From assembly GCF_004361835.1 (NCBI RefSeq), contig NZ_SNWD01000014.1:1-64000 (forward strand): a DNA stretch of 64,000 nucleotides, given 5' to 3'. The position numbers and the translations under genes are program-made. The DNA is from Stakelama pacifica. Its GTDB lineage: Bacteria > Pseudomonadota > Alphaproteobacteria > Sphingomonadales > Sphingomonadaceae. Position 1 is the stretch's first letter. Every line of letters begins with the position of its first letter. This document shows positions 8,647 through 16,977 of the stretch, one piece after another. Below the pieces are notes generated by a model, which saw only the letters and a program-made list of their open reading frames with translations, ran no database searches and was not told the origin of the DNA.

Positions 8647-9354
8647 CTAGACATGGCTTCCGGCCAGCGCCTTGAGCACCGCTTCGGCCAGCGGCGCGCT
8701 TGATGCCGGGTTCTGCCCCGACAGCAGGTTGCGGTCGGTGACGACATACGGGCCCCAGTTCGGTCCCTTCTCATATACCGCGCCAGCGCCGCGCAGCGTC
8801 TCGGCGAGCAGCCAGGGCGCGTTATCGGCGGTGCCGAGCTCGACCTCCTCTTCGTCGCTGAACGCCGTCATACGCCGACCCGCGAACAGCCAGTCACTGC
8901 TTTCGCTGCGCGTTGCGAGCAGCGCGGCCTGACCGTGGCAGACCGGTGCGATGACCTTTCCGGCGCGGTCGGCTTCGACAAGAATGCGACCCATCTCGGC
9001 ATCCTTGTAGAGGTCCTCCACCGGACCGTGCCCGCCCGGAATGACGATCGCGTCATAGTCGGCGGTGACGATATCGGCGAGCATCAGAGGCTTCGCCAGC
9101 CGGTCGGCAATCGCGTCGAGATAGCGCCGATAATGGTCGACATTCTCCTGGCCGACCACCTCCGGGTTCATACTGTGCGGGTCGATCGTCGGGGCGACGC
9201 CCCCGGGCGTGGCGATATCGACCTCACAACCCGCCGCGATGAACTTTTCGTCCATCACCACGAATTCCTCGGCCCATACGCCGCTCTGATATTTGGAACC
9301 GTCGGCGCGCGTCCAGGTATCGGCGGCGGACAGGACGATCAGAATCTTGCTCAT
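8647..9354 (-). CDS. DJ-1/PfpI family protein (class I glutamine amidotransferase-like)
   Basis: A 235-residue protein with a flavodoxin-like fold. It has the conserved acid Glu30 (WAEEF), the oxyanion segment PGGHGPVEDL (106-115) and the nucleophile elbow APVCHGQAALL with Cys139-His140, as in Hsp31/YhbO-type DJ-1 proteins. These act as glyoxalase/deglycase or chaperone enzymes against carbonyl stress in the cytoplasm. The length and the GPNWGPYVVTDRNLLSGQNPASSAPLA tail fit the large-PfpI subgroup. An AraC-type gene is encoded just upstream on the same strand, a common regulator/DJ-1 pairing. The stop codon lies 2 bases from the IS481 end, so the last few residues (after LAEAVLKALAG) may have been altered by the insertion. 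Confidence 0.88.
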   Translation of the reverse strand: MSKILIVLSAADTWTRADGSKYQSGVWAEEFVVMDEKFIAAGCEVDIATPGGVAPTIDPHSMNPEVVGQENVDHYRRYLDAIADRLAKPLMLADIVTADYDAIVIPGGHGPVEDLYKDAEMGRILVEADRAGKVIAPVCHGQAALLATRSESSDWLFAGRRMTAFSDEEEVELGTADNAPWLLAETLRGAGAVYEKGPNWGPYVVTDRNLLSGQNPASSAPLAEAVLKALAGSHV

Positions 9355-9480
9355 GCTCTTGCCTCATCAGAAACCCGGTCTGGCGGGTGCGAGACGAAGA
9401 TTAGCAAGCGCGGCCCGGCGTTCGAGGGCGACCGCAAGATCGCGCAACAAGTGCGCAATCGAGCGACAGGACCGGTGCGG

Positions 9481-10394
9481 TCAGTGCCGCCCTATGCGAT
9501 GCTCGCGCCGCGCACGCGACGGCGAGATGCCGAATCGGCGCACAAAGGCGCTGGAGAAATGCGGGGCCGAGGCGAAACCGCGCGCAGCGCCCACTTCGGT
9601 CACAGCAAGATCGGTCGTGAGGAGCATCCGTCGCGCCGCATCGAGCCGCAATTCCGTCAGGTAGCGATGGGGCGTCTGGTCGAGGCGCGCCCGGAACAGC
9701 CGGCTGAAATGGAATTTGCTGACACAGGCCTCATCAGCGAGCTGGGCGATCGTCAGCGGCTTTGAGAAGTTGGCGGCCATGAAGTCGAGCACGCGCGCGA
9801 GGCGCCGGTCCTCGATCCAGCCCGCGCTGCGAACGTCATCGCCGCCGCAATTCTCCGCATGCCGGGTAAGCACGTGCATCGCCATCCATGCAGCGGCCGC
9901 CTCGCAATAGAGATCTCCGGCACCGAATTGCATCGCGCCCAGCAGCGCATGCGTAGTGTGCGTCAACGCCGGATCGCGGACGATAATGCTGTTCAGTGTC
10001 GGCGCGCGCGCCGGGCAACCGCACGGCGGATATGCTCTCGGCCTTCATCGAGCAGATCGACGGGCAAATAGATGAGCGCCAGCCGATAATCGGCCGTGTC
10101 GGGTTTTGGAAAGCGATAGCGTGTCGGTTCGCCGGTACGATGGAGACAGACAGTGCCCGGGTCGTGCGCATCGTGCCGCCAGCGGCCATTGATGACCACG
10201 TCGCATGCATAGCGGCCGGATACGGACACACCGATCCGCAGGTCGGGCGTGGCAATCGAGGTGTAGGCATCGTGCGAAGTTGCGCCGGTGTGCAGATCGA
10301 GCAGCAGCGACGTCCATCCAGCATCACGGCTCGACACGCATTCGCGCGACGGGACCACCGATCGACAAAGCAGTGTTTCAGGCGCGAGCGGCAT
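9481..10394 (-). pseudogene. AraC-family transcriptional regulator, single frameshift
   Basis: Two overlapping frames together make one AraC protein of about 305 residues. The N-terminal sensor part (10394 down to about 10010, starting MPLAPETLLCRSV) ends prematurely at 9993. The C-terminal part encodes NSIIVRDPALTHTTHALLGAMQF and then the double helix-turn-helix: KPLTIAQLADEACVSKFHFSRLF, and GFASAPHFSSAFVRRFGISPS. The phase changes inside the run GGCGCGCGCGCC at about 10000-10012, so a one-unit slip in the GC repeat is the simplest cause, either in the genome or in base calling. The gene lies upstream of the DJ-1 gene on the same strand and probably regulated it. If the shift is a sequence error, the gene is intact. 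Confidence 0.8.
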
Positions 10395-10580
10395 TCAGAA
10401 AACCTCGGCTGGCGATTCGAGATGCAAATGAAAGTGCTGGTTTATTATCGCGCGGCGTTCGTGGTGATACGCACAAAAAGCGACACTCATCGGACGTTCG
10501 GTCACTCAAAACGAGCCTTTTGCTCCTCGATAGGACGGGAAGGCCAATCCACGGTAAAAGTGTCCGCCTGCGGGCATCGG

Positions 10581-11432
10581 TTAGCCCTGCGCTTCATGCC
10601 GTAGCCATTCCCGAAAGAGACGCGCGGCGGGCGTCCGCATCTCGGCAGGTTCGATAAGGAAGAAGCTGCGTTCCGATCGTTGCCGGTGCGCGGTGAGCGC
10701 ATTCAGGCGCCTGTCACCTAATAAACCCGAGACCAGTGGCTCGATGCCGATTGCGACGCCGGCACCGCTCAAGGTTTGCTCGTATAAAAGCAGGGCATCG
10801 ATTTCGCGGGGCCGAACCGCCTGATCCCCCAGCCCGACGCCGTGAAGCCATTCCTGCCAGAATTCTGGTCGATGATCGGGTCCGAGCAGCGGATGATGCA
10901 GCACATCCTTGGGATATTTGATTGCGCGCGGATGGGCCGCGCTCCAGACCGGCAAGAGATGGATCGGCAGCAACGGCTTTGTCCTCATCTCGCGATCGAG
11001 CGCCAGACGGACGGCGAAGTCATACTGCCCGACATCTACCCGCTCAAATGCGATCGAGGTGCGCACGTCCACTTCGATGCCGGGGTGTCGTGCGCTGAAT
11101 GCCGGCAGCCGTGGTAGCAGCCATCGCGTTGCGAAAGCAGGGATGGTCGTCACCCGCACGATCATGGCGTCCTGCTGCAATTCTGCGGCCGCCGCCTGCA
11201 GCCGATCGAGAACCGCGACCGCATGGGCCAGATAATCACTGCCGGCGCTGGTCAGCACCACGCCTCGCGGTACACGCTCCAGAAGGCGGACACCCAACGC
11301 CTTCTCAAGGCCCGCGAGCCGCCGCGACAACGCCGGTACGGACATGGCGACGCGCGCACTGGCGGCAGCAAGGCTGCCGAGCTGCGCCGTTGTGACGAAC
11401 GCGTGAAGGGTCCGGGTGGAGGGGAGATGCAT
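10581..11432 (-). CDS. LysR-family transcriptional regulator
   Basis: A 283-residue protein from MHLPSTRTLHAF; a start 7 codons earlier (11453) is possible. The N-terminal winged helix-turn-helix covers residues 5-64 (TLHAFVTTAQLGSLAAASARVAMSVPALSRRL, then LEKALGVRLLER). The rest is a periplasmic-binding-protein-like effector domain, with HPGIEVDVRTS at its first strand and GVAIGIEPLVSGLL near the C-terminus, resembling the GcvA-type subgroup. The ribosome site is weak for either start. The diverging plus-strand neighbour (11570) encodes a quinol-monooxygenase-like protein and is the most likely target, as LysR regulators usually control a divergent gene. The effector is unknown. Confidence 0.88.
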   Translation of the reverse strand: MHLPSTRTLHAFVTTAQLGSLAAASARVAMSVPALSRRLAGLEKALGVRLLERVPRGVVLTSAGSDYLAHAVAVLDRLQAAAAELQQDAMIVRVTTIPAFATRWLLPRLPAFSARHPGIEVDVRTSIAFERVDVGQYDFAVRLALDREMRTKPLLPIHLLPVWSAAHPRAIKYPKDVLHHPLLGPDHRPEFWQEWLHGVGLGDQAVRPREIDALLLYEQTLSGAGVAIGIEPLVSGLLGDRRLNALTAHRQRSERSFFLIEPAEMRTPAARLFREWLRHEAQG

Positions 11433-11569
11433 GGACGGTGATGCTAACACCATTGCAGGCTTGCAAAAAGTGAAAGGCGACGATGCGCTTCACAATGGTG
11501 GATGAACGACGGCCCGGTTTATGACTTCGACAGGCCGTGTCGGCCCCATAGTCCGCAAAAGGTGTAGCC

Positions 11570-12013
11570 GTGACGAAAACCCCTCCGCGTTCACCCCGCC
11601 CCGAAGACCTTGCCACCGCGCCCGGCCCGGTCGAGCATCCGGAACCATCATCAAACGCTCCTCATCGGGGTGTTCTCGTGACGGGCGAGAATGGCGAGGA
11701 TGGCCCCAAGGCATTCTACATCCACATCGAAGCCCGGCCGGGCAAGGAAGATGATGTCATACAGATGCTGCGCGAAATCTACGGGTGCGTGATGGATGAA
11801 CCGGCAACGGGCCCGTGGTTCGGTGTCCGCTACTCGAAGACGACTTTCGGGATCTTCGAGGCATTCCCCAACATCAGGGGCCGGGAAGCGCACGTCGCTG
11901 GTGGAGGCGGTGACATCTTCCGCGACAACGCCCGGATGAACGAAATCCTCGCCCGTCCAGCCCATGTCTACCGAATGGACGTGCTCTTCAACAAGGCGAC
12001 GGTGGGGGAGTAG
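11570..12013 (+). CDS. ABM-domain protein, putative quinol monooxygenase
   Basis: A 147-residue protein. Residues 1-45 are a proline-rich, probably disordered leader (SPRPEDLATAPGPVEHPEP). The remainder is an antibiotic-biosynthesis-monooxygenase (ABM) ferredoxin-like domain: AFYIHIEARPGKEDDVIQML opens the first strand and helix, and VRYSKTTFGIFEAFPNIRGREAH is the second half-repeat. Family members (YgiN, ActVA-Orf6) are small cofactor-free dimeric oxygenases acting on quinols or polyketides in the cytoplasm. It is divergent from the LysR gene at 11432, separated by about 137 bases that should contain both promoters. The long low-complexity leader is unusual for the family, so a later start such as GTG near 11670 is possible. 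Confidence 0.75.
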   Translation: MTKTPPRSPRPEDLATAPGPVEHPEPSSNAPHRGVLVTGENGEDGPKAFYIHIEARPGKEDDVIQMLREIYGCVMDEPATGPWFGVRYSKTTFGIFEAFPNIRGREAHVAGGGGDIFRDNARMNEILARPAHVYRMDVLFNKATVGE

Positions 12014-12248
12014 TGTCGGAACGGAGCCTCCCCCGTTTCACCATTCTCTTCGGAGCGGCAGCACGTATAATCCGTCGTCCGAAAGCGACCTGTCATACGA
12101 AGAGATTGCGGCACCGGAGGCTTCATCAGAGACCGGAATTGGATCGAAAGTGACCGTCACCTGTTGGCGTCATCCGCCGAGTGAGAAACCTTCGCTCATG
12201 CTTTCGGTCTGAACGTGCTTTGGCATTATGGGGTCTCGGCCAAACCCG

Positions 12249-12623
12249 CTAGGCCCGGCCATCAACCTTTGCTGCGCTGGTCCGATTGCGCACGATCGCG
12301 GCGATCTGGCCATCGTGATGCGTTCCCCAGTCGCACATCGGCGCAAGCGTTAAAGCAAGGCTGCGCCCGAAGTCGGTCAGCTCGTACTCGACGTGCGGAG
12401 GGATCTTTTGAAAGTCGATCCGGCGGATAACGCCATCGTCCGTCAGCTCCTTGAGGTGTTGAATGAGCATCTTCTCGCTCACGTTGGTGACGAGCCTGCG
12501 CAGTTGCCCGGTGCGCTTCGGACCGCTGGCCAGATGATAGATGATCAGCGGCTTCCACTTCCCGCCGAGGATGGCGAGAACCGCCTCCAGCCCGCACCGG
12601 AAGTTCGTCGTGGTCACCTGCAA
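12249..12623 (-). CDS. HxlR-family transcriptional regulator
   Basis: A 124-residue single-domain regulator. The winged helix-turn-helix is clear: EAVLAILGGKWKPLIIYHL (helix 1), LRRLVTNVSEKMLIQHLKEL (recognition helix), and DGVIRRIDFQKIPPHVEYELTDFGRSL (wing). Cys10 precedes the domain at the position used by redox- and electrophile-sensing HxlR proteins (HypR, YodB), so thiol sensing is plausible. It is divergent from the SnoaL-like gene at 12727, with 103 bases between starts containing a near-palindrome, and it probably represses that gene and itself. Confidence 0.9.
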   Translation of the reverse strand: MQVTTTNFRCGLEAVLAILGGKWKPLIIYHLASGPKRTGQLRRLVTNVSEKMLIQHLKELTDDGVIRRIDFQKIPPHVEYELTDFGRSLALTLAPMCDWGTHHDGQIAAIVRNRTSAAKVDGRA

Positions 12624-12637
12624 TCTCCTGTCCCAGC

Positions 12638-12655
12638 ACTTACAAAATAGTCAGT
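12638..12655. promoter_or_regulatory. candidate HxlR operator
   Basis: ACTTAC-AAAATA-GTCAGT is an imperfect inverted repeat (5 of 6 arm positions pair), sitting 15-32 bases before the hxlR start and 72-89 bases before the divergent SnoaL-like gene. Its size and AT-rich centre resemble known HxlR sites. Assignment is by position and symmetry only. Confidence 0.4.
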
Positions 12656-12726
12656 ACTGGAACAAAATCCACCGCCCTCCTAGCTAGAGCCGGATTGCTT
12701 GCTGAAACACCAAATGGAGAGCAAAA

Positions 12727-13158
12727 GTGCCTGCAAACGAAGAAATTGTGCGAGAGGTCTACGCAGCCGCCGAAGCCAGTAAGCTGGATCTCGACAAGTT
12801 CGTCTCGCTGTTCGTGGATGATGGTTACTTCCTCGACATGGCGTCCGGCATGAGGTGGACCGGAGCGGATGTCCGCCAGCCGTTGGAGGGCCTCGAGAAG
12901 CCTTTCCCCGACTTCCACCGCGAGCTGCTGAATGTCCATTGCGCCGCCGACGGCGTGGTCGTGGTCGAGCTCAGGCTCCAGGGAACGCACCGTGGCGACT
13001 TCCCGATTCCGGGCGGCGGGGTGCTGCCGGCTTCGGGCAAAACGTTCGACGTGCCTTGCTGCGACGTGTTTGTCGTAGAGAATGGAAAGGTGAAGGCATT
13101 CCATTGCTACAACATGCGGTCGGCCTGGATCGAGCAACTGACTGCCTCTGACCACTGA
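12727..13158 (+). CDS. SnoaL-like / NTF2-fold protein
   Basis: A 143-residue protein starting at GTG (12727), about 10 bases after GGAGAG. It reads as a complete SnoaL-like cone fold: the N-terminal helices NEEIVREVYAAAEASKLDLDKFVSLFVDDGYF, then the curved sheet with FHRELLNVHCAADGVVVVELRLQGTH and VPCCDVFVVENGKVKAFHCYNM. Such proteins are small cyclases, isomerases, dehydratases or ester hydrolases, and the active residues vary. Here Asp36-Asp37 and the histidines in HRELLN and FHCYN line the expected pocket. The divergent HxlR regulator suggests induction by a small electrophilic or aromatic compound. The reaction cannot be assigned. Confidence 0.8.
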   Translation: MPANEEIVREVYAAAEASKLDLDKFVSLFVDDGYFLDMASGMRWTGADVRQPLEGLEKPFPDFHRELLNVHCAADGVVVVELRLQGTHRGDFPIPGGGVLPASGKTFDVPCCDVFVVENGKVKAFHCYNMRSAWIEQLTASDH

Positions 13159-13318
13159 TCGCCCGTCAATCGGACGGTGGTGCGGGGACAGGCCCTGACC
13201 GCTTATGCGACATATCCTCACTGGTCGGAAGCAGAATGACGTAAGTCGGTTAAGTCGCGCCACGCGGCCGCGTCATTTCCCAAAAGACAATCGACGCATG
13301 CCCACGCCTGGCGAGCCT

Positions 13319-14212
13319 TCACGTGGTCTTGCTTGCACGAAGCGCCTCCTTGAACGTTTCGAAGGCCCTCGTGCCCTGCCGATCGGGGTAATAGAGGTGG
13401 TAGCCGGCGAACGGCTCGCACCACGGCTCCAGCAGGCGGATGAGGCGACCGTCGGCAACCGGCGCCGCGACCAGATCCTCCAGAATGTAGAGGATGCCGA
13501 AACCCGCAAGGGCCGCGGCCACCAGCAGGTCGGCGTCGTTGAACACCGGCCCGCGGCCCGGCGTGACCATCACTGCCCGGCCCTCGCGTTCGAACGACCA
13601 GCGAGAGAGGTCGCCGTTCGCGTCGCCATAGGCGATACAGCGATGCTCCGTGAGGTCGGAGGGCTCCGTCGGCGCCGGATGGTTGGTAAGATAGTCGGGC
13701 GCGGCCACTACCGCGACGCGAAGCGGAGGCCCGACCGCCAGCGCGATCATGTCTTTCTCCAAGCGCTCACCGAGCCGGATGCCAGCATCATATCGGCCTG
13801 CGACAATGTCGGTCATCGCGTTCTCCACGCAAACCTCCACTTCGATGCCTGGGTGGCCGCGCATAAAGGATGGGAGCATCGGCCATAGCAACGTATCCGC
13901 GGCGTGTTTGCCCGTCGTGATGCGGACGGTGCCGATCGCTGCGCCGCGCGGCTGGGACAGCGCCGCAATCTCCTCGTCCAATCCGGCCAGTGCTGGCGAC
14001 AAGGTGGCGAGCAGGCGCTCGCCGGCCGCAGTTGGGGCCACGCTGCGCGTGGTGCGGGAAAGCAGGCGGAAACCCAGTTGGCCCTCGAGCCGCTTCATGG
14101 TCTGGCTCAACGCCGATTGCGTGACACCGAGCCGCCTCGCTGCACGTGTAAAGCTGCGATCGGAGGCAATCGCCGCAAAGACGGCGAGGTAGCCGAGCTG
14201 ATCGGGACGCAT
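13319..14212 (-). CDS. LysR-family transcriptional regulator
   Basis: A 297-residue regulator. Residues 1-62 are the helix-turn-helix (YLAVFAAIASDRSFTRAARRLGVTQSALSQTMKRLE), followed by the linker LGFRLLSRTTRSVAPTAAGERLL. The effector domain has HPGIEVEVCVENAMTDIVAGRYDAGIRLGERLEKDM, which is characteristic of the CrgA/PBP2-like subgroup that often regulates oxidoreductases. It is divergent from the SDR gene at 14313, with about 100 bases between starts containing the AT-rich stretch around 14240-14270, so it is probably the activator or repressor of that gene. All parts expected for the family are present. Confidence 0.9.
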   Translation of the reverse strand: MRPDQLGYLAVFAAIASDRSFTRAARRLGVTQSALSQTMKRLEGQLGFRLLSRTTRSVAPTAAGERLLATLSPALAGLDEEIAALSQPRGAAIGTVRITTGKHAADTLLWPMLPSFMRGHPGIEVEVCVENAMTDIVAGRYDAGIRLGERLEKDMIALAVGPPLRVAVVAAPDYLTNHPAPTEPSDLTEHRCIAYGDANGDLSRWSFEREGRAVMVTPGRGPVFNDADLLVAAALAGFGILYILEDLVAAPVADGRLIRLLEPWCEPFAGYHLYYPDRQGTRAFETFKEALRASKTT

Positions 14213-14312
14213 TGATGATCCCCGCTACTAAGGCCCATTACTGATTAGCCGATTATCTCGATCCATTAGCATGGCTACCTAGCCGACGACAGCAGAAGCG
14301 AGGAGCAAGGTG

Positions 14313-15128
14313 ATGGGTAAGGTTTGGCTGGTAACAGGCGCAAGCCGGGGACTGGGAAGCGAGATCGCGCGTGCGGCACTCGATGCCGGCGAGACGGTCG
14401 TGGCAACAGCGCGGTCCGCCGACGCGGTGCACGATGCCTTCGGCGGCGAACACGATCGCCTGCACGCCATCGCGCTCGATATCACCGACGCCGAAGCTGC
14501 GAACGCGGTTGCCGCCGAAACCGTCGAGCGGTTCGGCTCAATCGACGTGCTGGTCAACAATGCCGGCTATGCCGAGCTGGGTTTCTTCGAGACCTTCACC
14601 GACGCTGCGGTGCGGCGCCAGTTCGAGGTAAACCTGTTCGGCACGATGAACGTCGCGCGCGCGGTCGCTCCCCACATGCGTGCGCGTCGCTCAGGCCTCA
14701 TCGTCACGATTTCGTCCGTCAGCGGGCTCGTCTCCAACGCCGGGGGAGCGGTCTACTCGGCATCGAAGTTCGCGATCGAAGGATGGATGGAGGGCTTCGC
14801 GCAGGAACTGGCACCGCTCGGGATCCGCTCGCTGCTGGTCGAGCCGGGGATGCTGCGCACCGATTTCATGGACGGCAGGTCGGCGAGCTTCGGCAGTATC
14901 GATATTCCAGACTATGCCGAGGCAGTCGCACAGTACCGCGCGTTTGTTGACGAGGCCAACGGCAATCAGCCGAACGACCCGAAGCTGCTCGCCGCGCGGA
15001 TCGTCGCGCTCGCTTCGCAGGATGAGGCACCGTCGCGGCTCGTGTTCGGCGACGACGCCCGGCAGTGGGCCGGCGCTAAGGTCGACCAGTTGCGGCAGGA
15101 CATCGTCCGGGCCGCCGATCGCGGCTGA
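14313..15128 (+). CDS. SDR-family oxidoreductase
   Basis: A classical short-chain dehydrogenase/reductase of about 271 residues. Numbering from the GTG at 14310 used as the first codon, TGASRGLG (9-16) binds the dinucleotide, NNAG (83-86) stabilises the sheet, Ser136 lies in TISSVSG, and YSASK (149-153) gives the catalytic Tyr and Lys. The short variable tail and LLVEPGMLRTDFMDGRS resemble the oxidoreductases annotated as hypothetical ketoacyl/hydroxysteroid-like enzymes. I take the ATG at 14313, about 9 bases after GAGGAG; the GTG directly before it is also possible. The divergent LysR gene probably controls it. Cofactor choice is not certain, but Thr-Ala-Arg after the second strand favours NADPH. 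Confidence 0.9.
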   Translation: MGKVWLVTGASRGLGSEIARAALDAGETVVATARSADAVHDAFGGEHDRLHAIALDITDAEAANAVAAETVERFGSIDVLVNNAGYAELGFFETFTDAAVRRQFEVNLFGTMNVARAVAPHMRARRSGLIVTISSVSGLVSNAGGAVYSASKFAIEGWMEGFAQELAPLGIRSLLVEPGMLRTDFMDGRSASFGSIDIPDYAEAVAQYRAFVDEANGNQPNDPKLLAARIVALASQDEAPSRLVFGDDARQWAGAKVDQLRQDIVRAADRG

Positions 15129-15483
15129 CCGACGGGCGGCAAGGGAAAAGTGGGCGATTGCCCTACCGTAGTCGTCACCCTCGGACGCTTCCGCCTTAAT
15201 TTCGGACATTCGTCGAAGGATCAACGTCGCTCGAAAGCGGCCGTTCGGTTAGCTCGAGAATGCTTCAGCCGGATGGCCGAGAATGGGAAAAAGGCGTCTT
15301 TCTTTAGAGCGGACCCTGAACGCCGGCTTTTAGCTAATCCGGTTATTGACGGCGTGCCGAAAGCCCATGTGGAGCAGCCGCGGTCTGGAAGCCACGATCT
15401 GCCGTCCAGTTGCCATCATCACTCACCACGGATCGCCACACCGCCGGGTGTGGCATACGTTCGCTTCTCGGGCCCAAATTCGG
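15129..15483. other. intergenic region, no supported gene
   Basis: These 355 bases lie between the convergent SDR and PepSY genes. An open frame at 15150-15509 has no domain similarity or ribosome site I can support. The segment around 15183-15250 (GGACGCTTCCGCC ... TTTCGGACATTCG ... CGAAAGCGGCCGTTCGG) resembles short GC-rich phrases seen near 10490 and 22790 and may be dispersed repeat debris. Confidence 0.4.
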
Positions 15484-16977
15484 TCATACTGGCTGTAACG
15501 CTTTCCTGACCATGGGAACCTGACCGACAACGGTTGTAAGAAAACCAAGTCCGAGCAGCCCGAGAGCGCCGTCAACGATCAGAGCCATGCTGTCGCCCAT
15601 GCCCAAGAAGGCGGGATGCGCGAGAGCAAGAACGATCAATAGCGCCCCTGTGATGGCGCGACCGAACCGCGACAGCGTCGCAGGCGGAAGCAGGGCGGCC
15701 GCCCCAAGCACCGCGATGCTGATGATCCCCCATGTCCAGATCAATGGCACGACCAGTGGGGTAAACAGCGCGGTGAAGGCCGCGCATGTCAGCGCGACCG
15801 GTTGCCCCCAGACAGTCGCGGTCCAAACGCGCTCCCATCCGGGCGCGGGGCGTCCCTTGTCACGCCGTCGCGCCAGCCAGATGTTGACGCCTCCTGCTGC
15901 GAGGTAAGTAAGCCCGAGGCCCAGTAGGGCATAGGCGATCCTGATCGCGCCGCCGCCGAACCAGCCGAAGTGCAGAAGGCCGAGCGAGCCCAGTATCTGC
16001 TGGCCCACATTATTTTCAGCTGCCTTCTGCTCATGATAGAGTTTGCCTTGGCGATCGAAGGCATAGCTATCTGCACTGGCAAGTCGCGAAGATCCGTCCT
16101 CGACCTCGAACATCGCGGCCCCGCCCATCTCGGCAGGATGCTCGACGACGAGATAGCTGATGCGCCCTTCCGGCGCCCATGCGGCAACGCTGGCGAACAA
16201 GGGCCGCAGGTCGAGCGGCGGCGCGGGCCGCGCATCCTCTGTCGGATGCGGGGGCGTGAAGATGGCATAGACCTTGGCGGTGTCACCCTGGAATACCGCG
16301 AGGCCAATCGCGCCGATGATGATCGAGCTGAGGCCAAGCAAGGCTCCTGTCAGCGACACCGTAAAGTGGAAGGGCAGCGCCCACACGCCGATACGATTGT
16401 GCAGATCGGCTTCCTGCAGGCGCCGCGACCCGCCGAGCCGCAGGTGGAACGCATCACGGAAGATACGCGGATGCGCCAGCAGACCCGAGATGAGCGAGGA
16501 GAGCAACGCAACCCCGGTCAATCCGACGATGAAGATGCCCCAGCTTTGCGGCAGATGCAGATTGATGTGCAGGCGCGTCAGGAATTTTGTCCAGCTCTCG
16601 CGAATCTGCCCTGTGATGCGACCGGCGCTATCGGCGATCCACGTCGTCTGGGTTCCGTTCTCTCCATCGACCCGCAGCGTCGGCCATGGGCGATCTTCGC
16701 TTGGCATGATAATGAGCACATGCTCGACCGGCCCGTGGGTGCGGTCCATCGCGGCGCGATAGGCGGCCTGAACGGCATCCGCCGACATCGTCTCCATGTG
16801 CTCGGCGCCAGGGTTCTCCCAGCGCTGAAACTCGCCCGCAAAAACGGCGATCGTGCCGGTCAGGCACACCAGGTACAACAGCGCGGCGAAGGCGAGGCCA
16901 AGAGCGCTATGCCCCTTGAGGACCGCGCGCACGAGGTCGGGTGAAGGAAAGCCCGCGCCCTTTTTCGTCTTCGTCAT
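15484..16977 (-). CDS. PepSY-associated TM-helix protein (iron-siderophore reductase-like)
   Basis: 497 residues from the ATG at 16977, which overlaps the upstream gene's stop as ATGA. The helix FAALLYLVCLTGTIAVFAGEF (about 28-48) follows the cytoplasmic start, and the periplasmic PepSY-like region begins with RWENPGAEHMETMSAD. There are further helices around 195-220 and 270-300 (ALPFHFTVSLTGALLGLSSI), and three or four more from about 370 to the C-terminus. Members of this family sit next to TonB receptors and are thought to reduce or release iron from siderophores at the inner membrane. Conserved histidines in LHINLHLPQSWG and LGLLHFGWFGG are likely haem or metal ligands. It is the last gene of the TonB operon, probably Fur-controlled. 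Confidence 0.85.
   Translation of the reverse strand: MTKTKKGAGFPSPDLVRAVLKGHSALGLAFAALLYLVCLTGTIAVFAGEFQRWENPGAEHMETMSADAVQAAYRAAMDRTHGPVEHVLIIMPSEDRPWPTLRVDGENGTQTTWIADSAGRITGQIRESWTKFLTRLHINLHLPQSWGIFIVGLTGVALLSSLISGLLAHPRIFRDAFHLRLGGSRRLQEADLHNRIGVWALPFHFTVSLTGALLGLSSIIIGAIGLAVFQGDTAKVYAIFTPPHPTEDARPAPPLDLRPLFASVAAWAPEGRISYLVVEHPAEMGGAAMFEVEDGSSRLASADSYAFDRQGKLYHEQKAAENNVGQQILGSLGLLHFGWFGGGAIRIAYALLGLGLTYLAAGGVNIWLARRRDKGRPAPGWERVWTATVWGQPVALTCAAFTALFTPLVVPLIWTWGIISIAVLGAAALLPPATLSRFGRAITGALLIVLALAHPAFLGMGDSMALIVDGALGLLGLGFLTTVVGQVPMVRKALQPV

Larger units (their letters stand above)
6291..8650 (+). mobile_element. IS481-family insertion sequence, interrupted
   Basis: Terminal inverted repeats of about 28 bases lie at 6291-6318 and 8622-8649. 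They share the core TTAGTCCCAGCATGTGATGG and differ at a few outer positions. The element carries one plus-strand transposase typical of IS481. Removing the inserted IS256-type element and its duplicated 8 bases leaves about 1.0 kb, the usual IS481 length. The flanks give no exact target duplication (about CTTAGG on the left, TCTAGA on the right), so the outer ends are approximate. The right end abuts the stop codon of the DJ-1/PfpI gene to within a couple of bases. Confidence 0.85.
6351..8650 (+). pseudogene. IS481-family transposase, split by IS256 and frameshifted
   Basis: The N-terminal part (6351-6598) encodes MGQVLHGSARTTHAIR and the helix-turn-helix VAHLARKYGINEKTVLKWRKR. It is continued at 7947 (DDVYIALK) after the inserted element. 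The second part encodes IPHLSRSSLHRCLQRHG, the first catalytic aspartate in FHIDIAELRY, the second in ILTDNGVQF and the glutamate in WTNGQAERMVRTIK, so the DDE triad is present. Rejoining the two sides across the duplicated CTACCACT restores the frame, but one extra base near 7970-7975 then throws it off (IALKR versus VIPHLSR). The gene is therefore broken twice, by the insertion and by an independent frameshift. The TAG at 8648-8650 lies at or just outside the inverted repeat. Confidence 0.85.

Noticed and set aside
6291..8650. A composite transposon carrying cargo
   Set aside because: Only two nested transposase genes lie within the ends and there is no passenger gene.
15150..15509. 119-codon plus-strand frame between SDR and PepSY genes
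   Set aside because: Its 3' end overlaps the PepSY gene and it has no domain or start signal.
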